Positions 6,064 through 8,075 of a stretch of DNA of 8,075 nucleotides are shown here, piece by piece. Positions within the stretch are counted from its first letter, which is position 1. The number at the start of each line of letters is the position of its first letter. Made by a program: the position numbers and the translations under genes. The notes below the pieces were generated by a model. That model was given only the letters and a program-made list of their open reading frames with translations. It did no database searches and was not told the origin of the DNA. This DNA comes from Sphingomonadales bacterium (lineage in GTDB: Bacteria > Pseudomonadota > Alphaproteobacteria > Sphingomonadales > Sphingomonadaceae): positions 1 to 8,075 of the forward strand of contig JAAFIT010000090.1 in assembly GCA_013298745.1 (NCBI GenBank). The letters are read 5' to 3'.

Positions 6064-7392
6064 ATGGTCACCCTCGAAATCCCTACGCTTGAAGATGCGC
6101 TGATCGGTGAGATTGCGAAACCCGCCGATTGGGTCGTTGCTAATCTGGACACATCGATCAGCTGGCCAGTGGCGTCGGAGAAGTATCAATTCGCCGGCGA
6201 TACTTTTTACCTGATCCCTTTGACCAAGAACCACTATCCAGCCATTGCTTACAAGCGGCAGTCGGAAACCCTTCCGGAGGCTCGATCCAAAATCCTGAGG
6301 TTCCTAAGCGCTGTCTCTTGGGCCGAAAGCGCCGGTGCTCTCGTCGCTTCCTTTGGTGGCGGCCGATTGCCTCGCCCGAACTATCGGGAGAAGACTCACG
6401 GCCACTTTATCACGGGCGATCTTGCTCTAACCTATTTGCCTGAGGCGCAGGACGCCAACCAGTGGATCGCGCTTGGTCTCATGCGCGAAGGCCGAGGACT
6501 CAACCACCCAGCGTACGCCTTTCTCTCGTTCTATCGCGTTCTCGAAGCGGCGATCCCGGAAGGAAAAACCAGGCAGAAATGGGTTGTCGATAATCTCGAC
6601 GCGATCTTGGATCGCGGAGGCCGAGAGGCGCTGGACCGTCTCAAAACTTCGGGTATCGAGGATGTGGGTGCCCACCTCTACAAATCGGGCCGCATGGCAA
6701 TAGCTCATGCGAAGTCCGACCCCATTATCAATCCCGACGACGCATCGGACTATGATCGTATTGCCAGTGAGCTGCCATTGATGCGAGGCTTGGCAGAGCT
6801 GGCGATCGAGCGTGTGCTCGGCATCAAGACGCGCAGCACTATCTATCGGGAACATCTCTACGAACTGGCAGGGTTCAAACGCTTGCTGGGCGCCAAGAAG
6901 GTGGCCGCCGTTATAGCTGGCATGCCACCAAAAGAGGGTGAGCAAATCGATTTTCCCGAGATCGATATCGAGCTTCGAAAGCGCGATCCCTATCTCCCAT
7001 TGAAGCGGATGCAACCTATCCACGCGGTACAGATCGGTGCACGCATAGAGCTCGTCTACGTGTCTTCTGACGAGTTGGTACAATTCTCCTTTGCACTAGA
7101 CTTGGAAGCAGAAAGATTAGTTTTCGATTGGTCAAATGACCTGTCTGCAACCGACGATGGATCTGCTGCGGCTGCGTTGAATGCGGCGGCCCTCAAACGC
7201 TTCATCCTAGAATACGTTGGAAATGGCGAGCTGCACATTTACGACAGCCAAACCCGCACTCTCTTGTCCCGCGTCGAGGCGTTTATGCCAGTAAACTACT
7301 GGGCTAATCACGAGAAACTGAATCAGGAAATCGACGAATGGACTGCAGAAGCGGCTAGACGCGCGGCAGAGGAGACCAGCAACCACTCCTGA
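6064..7392 (+). CDS. HEPN-like protein of unknown function (resembles proteins labelled MauJ)
   Basis: The 442-residue soluble protein has no signal peptide or membrane segment. The start is the first ATG after an in-frame TAA at 6052; its ribosome binding site is weak. The central part (about 140-255) is helical and contains 'YAFLSFYRVLEAAI' (151-164) and then 'GRMAIAHAKSDPIINPDD' (209-226), in which R210 and H215 form an R-x4-H motif. The Rx4-6H motif is the hallmark of HEPN domains, many of which are RNases in toxin-antitoxin, abortive-infection and other defence systems. The overall pattern resembles proteins annotated as 'methylamine utilization protein MauJ', a name without clear functional support here because no mau genes are present. 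The N-terminal 130 residues and the C-terminal part (about 290-415, probably mostly beta) match nothing I recognise; the last 25 residues are a charged helix. It is divergent from the K+ operon and has no visible partner such as a minimal nucleotidyltransferase. Toxin or RNase activity is possible but unproven. Confidence 0.75.
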   Translation: MVTLEIPTLEDALIGEIAKPADWVVANLDTSISWPVASEKYQFAGDTFYLIPLTKNHYPAIAYKRQSETLPEARSKILRFLSAVSWAESAGALVASFGGGRLPRPNYREKTHGHFITGDLALTYLPEAQDANQWIALGLMREGRGLNHPAYAFLSFYRVLEAAIPEGKTRQKWVVDNLDAILDRGGREALDRLKTSGIEDVGAHLYKSGRMAIAHAKSDPIINPDDASDYDRIASELPLMRGLAELAIERVLGIKTRSTIYREHLYELAGFKRLLGAKKVAAVIAGMPPKEGEQIDFPEIDIELRKRDPYLPLKRMQPIHAVQIGARIELVYVSSDELVQFSFALDLEAERLVFDWSNDLSATDDGSAAAALNAAALKRFILEYVGNGELHIYDSQTRTLLSRVEAFMPVNYWANHEKLNQEIDEWTAEAARRAAEETSNHS

Positions 7393-7403
7393 TGGAGGCT
7401 TTT
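7386..7403 (+). terminator. Weak hairpin at the stop of the HEPN-like gene
   Basis: CTCC (7386-7389) and GGAG (7394-7397) can pair around the TGA stop codon, followed by GCTTTT. The stem has only four base pairs, so this is at best a weak intrinsic terminator. Confidence 0.2.
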
Positions 7404-7561
7404 GGGATATGGTCTGGGTCAGCGCAATCACAGAGATGAGGGCGCTAAGCAGATGAACCCATCCGTTTGCTCGCAGGTGTCAAACGGCGAGCTGTGGACG
7501 ACTTCGAGTCGGTGATACCCATACGTCAGTAAGCTGGTTGATCTCGCGCAGCGGGCGGAGG

Positions 7562-7615
7562 TTCTCTCCGAGAGAATGTGTTCAAATACAGCCTGGAGGA
7601 CCGACCTCCGAGAGA
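7562..7615. repeat. Palindrome plus 10-base direct repeat
   Basis: TTCTCT (7562-7567) and AGAGAA (7571-7576) form a perfect palindrome around CCG. The 10-mer CTCCGAGAGA within it (7566-7575) occurs again at 7606-7615, exactly 40 bases downstream. Between them GGAGG (7595-7599) and CCTCC (7605-7609) form a further small dyad. The function is unknown. Confidence 0.5.
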
Positions 7616-7654
7616 CGAAGCGGGCCGCAGCGCCATTAGGAACTTGCCTGAAAA

Positions 7655-7676
7655 TCCCGCAATTAAGCGGGAAAAA
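7655..7676 (-). terminator. Hairpin with a downstream T-run on the minus strand
   Basis: TCCCGC (7655-7660) and GCGGGA (7667-7672) pair perfectly across a 6-base AT-only loop. On the minus strand the stem is followed directly by TTTT, the form of a small intrinsic terminator for leftward transcription; A-tracts flank it on both sides. The stem is short, and no leftward gene is established upstream of it. Confidence 0.4.
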
Positions 7677-7683
7677 TCCCACG

Positions 7684-7713
7684 TAATCCCGGCTAATCCC
7701 GGCTAATCCCGGC
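7684..7713. repeat. Three tandem copies of a 10-base repeat (TAATCCCGGC)
   Basis: TAATCCCGGC occurs three times without a gap at 7684, 7694 and 7704. The last copy runs into an inverted repeat, CCCGGC (7708-7713), ACTT, GCCGGG (7718-7723). Short head-to-tail copies at about one helical turn resemble iterons or a multi-site operator. Three copies are few for a replication origin. Confidence 0.6.
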
Positions 7714-7733
7714 ACTTGCCGGGCTGTTTGGTG

Positions 7734-7752
7734 CGCTATACAGTGTGTAGCG
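7734..7752. promoter_or_regulatory. 19-base operator-like inverted repeat
   Basis: CGCTATAC (7734-7741) and GTGTAGCG (7745-7752) are inverted copies with one mismatch, separated by AGT. This 8-3-8 dyad is the size typical of sites for dimeric helix-turn-helix repressors. It lies between the tandem repeats and the AT-rich segment. Confidence 0.4.
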
Positions 7753-7768
7753 AAACAGTCTCTTGCGG

Positions 7769-7804
7769 AAATTAACCAATAATCAATTAATTGTTCAAAA
7801 TAAA
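7769..7804. other. AT-rich segment beside tandem repeats
   Basis: Only 5 of 36 bases are G or C, in sharp contrast with the GC-rich surroundings. It includes the palindrome CAATTAATTG (7784-7793). It could be a promoter (TTGCGG at 7763 as a weak -35, ATTAAT at 7786 as a -10) or an easily melted element of an origin. Confidence 0.4.
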
Positions 7805-7870
7805 GCTGGCGACAGGCGCGCAGGCAGGCTCGCCTTTCACGCTTGTACTGTTGTCTCCGCGGGACCGTGA

Positions 7871-7886
7871 TCGGGCAAATGCCCGA
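7871..7886. repeat. 16-base perfect dyad
   Basis: TCGGGCA (7871-7877), AA, TGCCCGA (7880-7886) is a perfect inverted repeat with a 2-base centre. A second, smaller one follows at 7927-7938 (CCTGC, TT, GCAGG). Both fit protein-binding dyads better than RNA hairpins because their loops are too short. Confidence 0.4.
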
Positions 7887-7995
7887 CGCGCTCTGCGCAT
7901 CCACCACGACACATTGTGGTAAAGCTCCTGCTTGCAGGCAAAAGTGATCTCGACGGTTTTGGCGCCACAGCATGTTGGAATTCATCGATACGCCG

Positions 7996-8020
7996 ACCTT
8001 GTAAGCTTTGATGACAAGGT
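7996..8020 (+). promoter_or_regulatory. Inverted repeat just upstream of a possible gene start
   Basis: ACCTTGT (7996-8002) and ACAAGGT (8014-8020) are perfect inverted copies separated by 11 bases. The right arm ends two bases before a good ribosome binding site (GAGG, 8023-8026) and 14 bases before ATG at 8035. It could be an operator for the gene that starts there or a leader hairpin affecting its translation. Confidence 0.4.
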
Positions 8021-8034
8021 TAGAGGTAACATCC

Positions 8035-8075
8035 ATGTCGCGCATCGGGGTCGTCCAACTCGCACGCATCGCCGG
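8035..8075 (+). CDS. Possible start of a gene running off the right edge
   Basis: An ATG at 8035 has GAGG 8 bases upstream and an inverted repeat before that. The readable residues are MSRIGVVQLARIA plus one more, open to the window end. They are too few to name a family. The start is preferred to the antisense frame because of its ribosome binding site and the dyad in front of it, but it could still be chance. Confidence 0.35.
   Translation, partial: MSRIGVVQLARIA

Larger units (their letters stand above)
7393..8034. other. Long structured region without a convincing gene
   Basis: No plus-strand frame of useful length exists here. The one long minus-strand frame (7428-8069) reads as a Cys- and Arg-rich sequence with no domain I recognise, and it passes through the tandem repeats and several palindromes, so I treat it as spurious. 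The region holds many inverted and direct repeats and one very AT-rich segment, which are listed separately. The density of dyads suggests a control region (operators, replication or recombination sites) rather than a decayed gene. Confidence 0.5.

Noticed and set aside
6427..7083. 218-codon minus-strand open frame inside the HEPN-like gene
   Set aside because: It is antisense to a complete gene with recognisable motifs and has no domain of its own.
7655..7723. CRISPR array
   Set aside because: The 10-base units are directly adjacent without spacers and there are only three, so this is a simple tandem repeat.
7428..8069. 213-codon minus-strand open frame
   Set aside because: It is rich in Cys and Arg, has no recognisable domain, no good ribosome binding site, and runs through tandem repeats and palindromes; it looks like a chance frame in a noncoding block.

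Overview
The window looks like chromosome or large-replicon sequence from a GC-rich alphaproteobacterium, most likely a sphingomonad (Sphingomonas, Novosphingobium or Sphingobium type). I infer this from base composition, from the recombinase tail at the left edge, whose wording resembles sphingomonad recombinases, and from the K+ operon. No database search could be run, so the taxon is a judgement.

Left edge (1-735): the C-terminal end of a serine-recombinase-type protein runs in from outside the window and stops at 406. About 300 bases without a convincing gene follow, ending in a hairpin that overlaps the end of the next operon.

Centre (736-5724, all minus strand): a tightly packed potassium module. 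Transcription would run kup (K+ uptake permease), then a short KdpD-type sensor kinase, then a KdpE-type response regulator, then an outer-membrane beta-barrel protein. The first three genes overlap by 4 bases at each junction, so they are probably translationally coupled. No kdpFABC pump genes are present. The sensor consists of only the C-terminal half of a classical KdpD (membrane domain plus kinase). Upstream of kup lie two perfect 9-base direct repeats with an 11-base period, the geometry expected for tandem binding of an OmpR/KdpE-type regulator. The simplest reading is an autoregulated circuit in which KdpDE controls a Kup transporter instead of the Kdp ATPase.

Divergent from kup (6064-7392, plus strand): a 442-aa protein of uncertain role with an R-x4-H motif in a helical region typical of HEPN-type domains. 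It resembles proteins that databases tend to label 'methylamine utilization protein MauJ', but no mau gene is near.

Right edge (7393-8075): about 640 bases without a convincing gene but rich in structure: palindromes, a terminator-like hairpin for minus-strand transcripts, three 10-base tandem repeats, an operator-like dyad and a very AT-rich stretch. A possible plus-strand gene start with a good ribosome binding site lies at 8035. The block could be a regulatory region or a replication-origin-like element of a mobile replicon.
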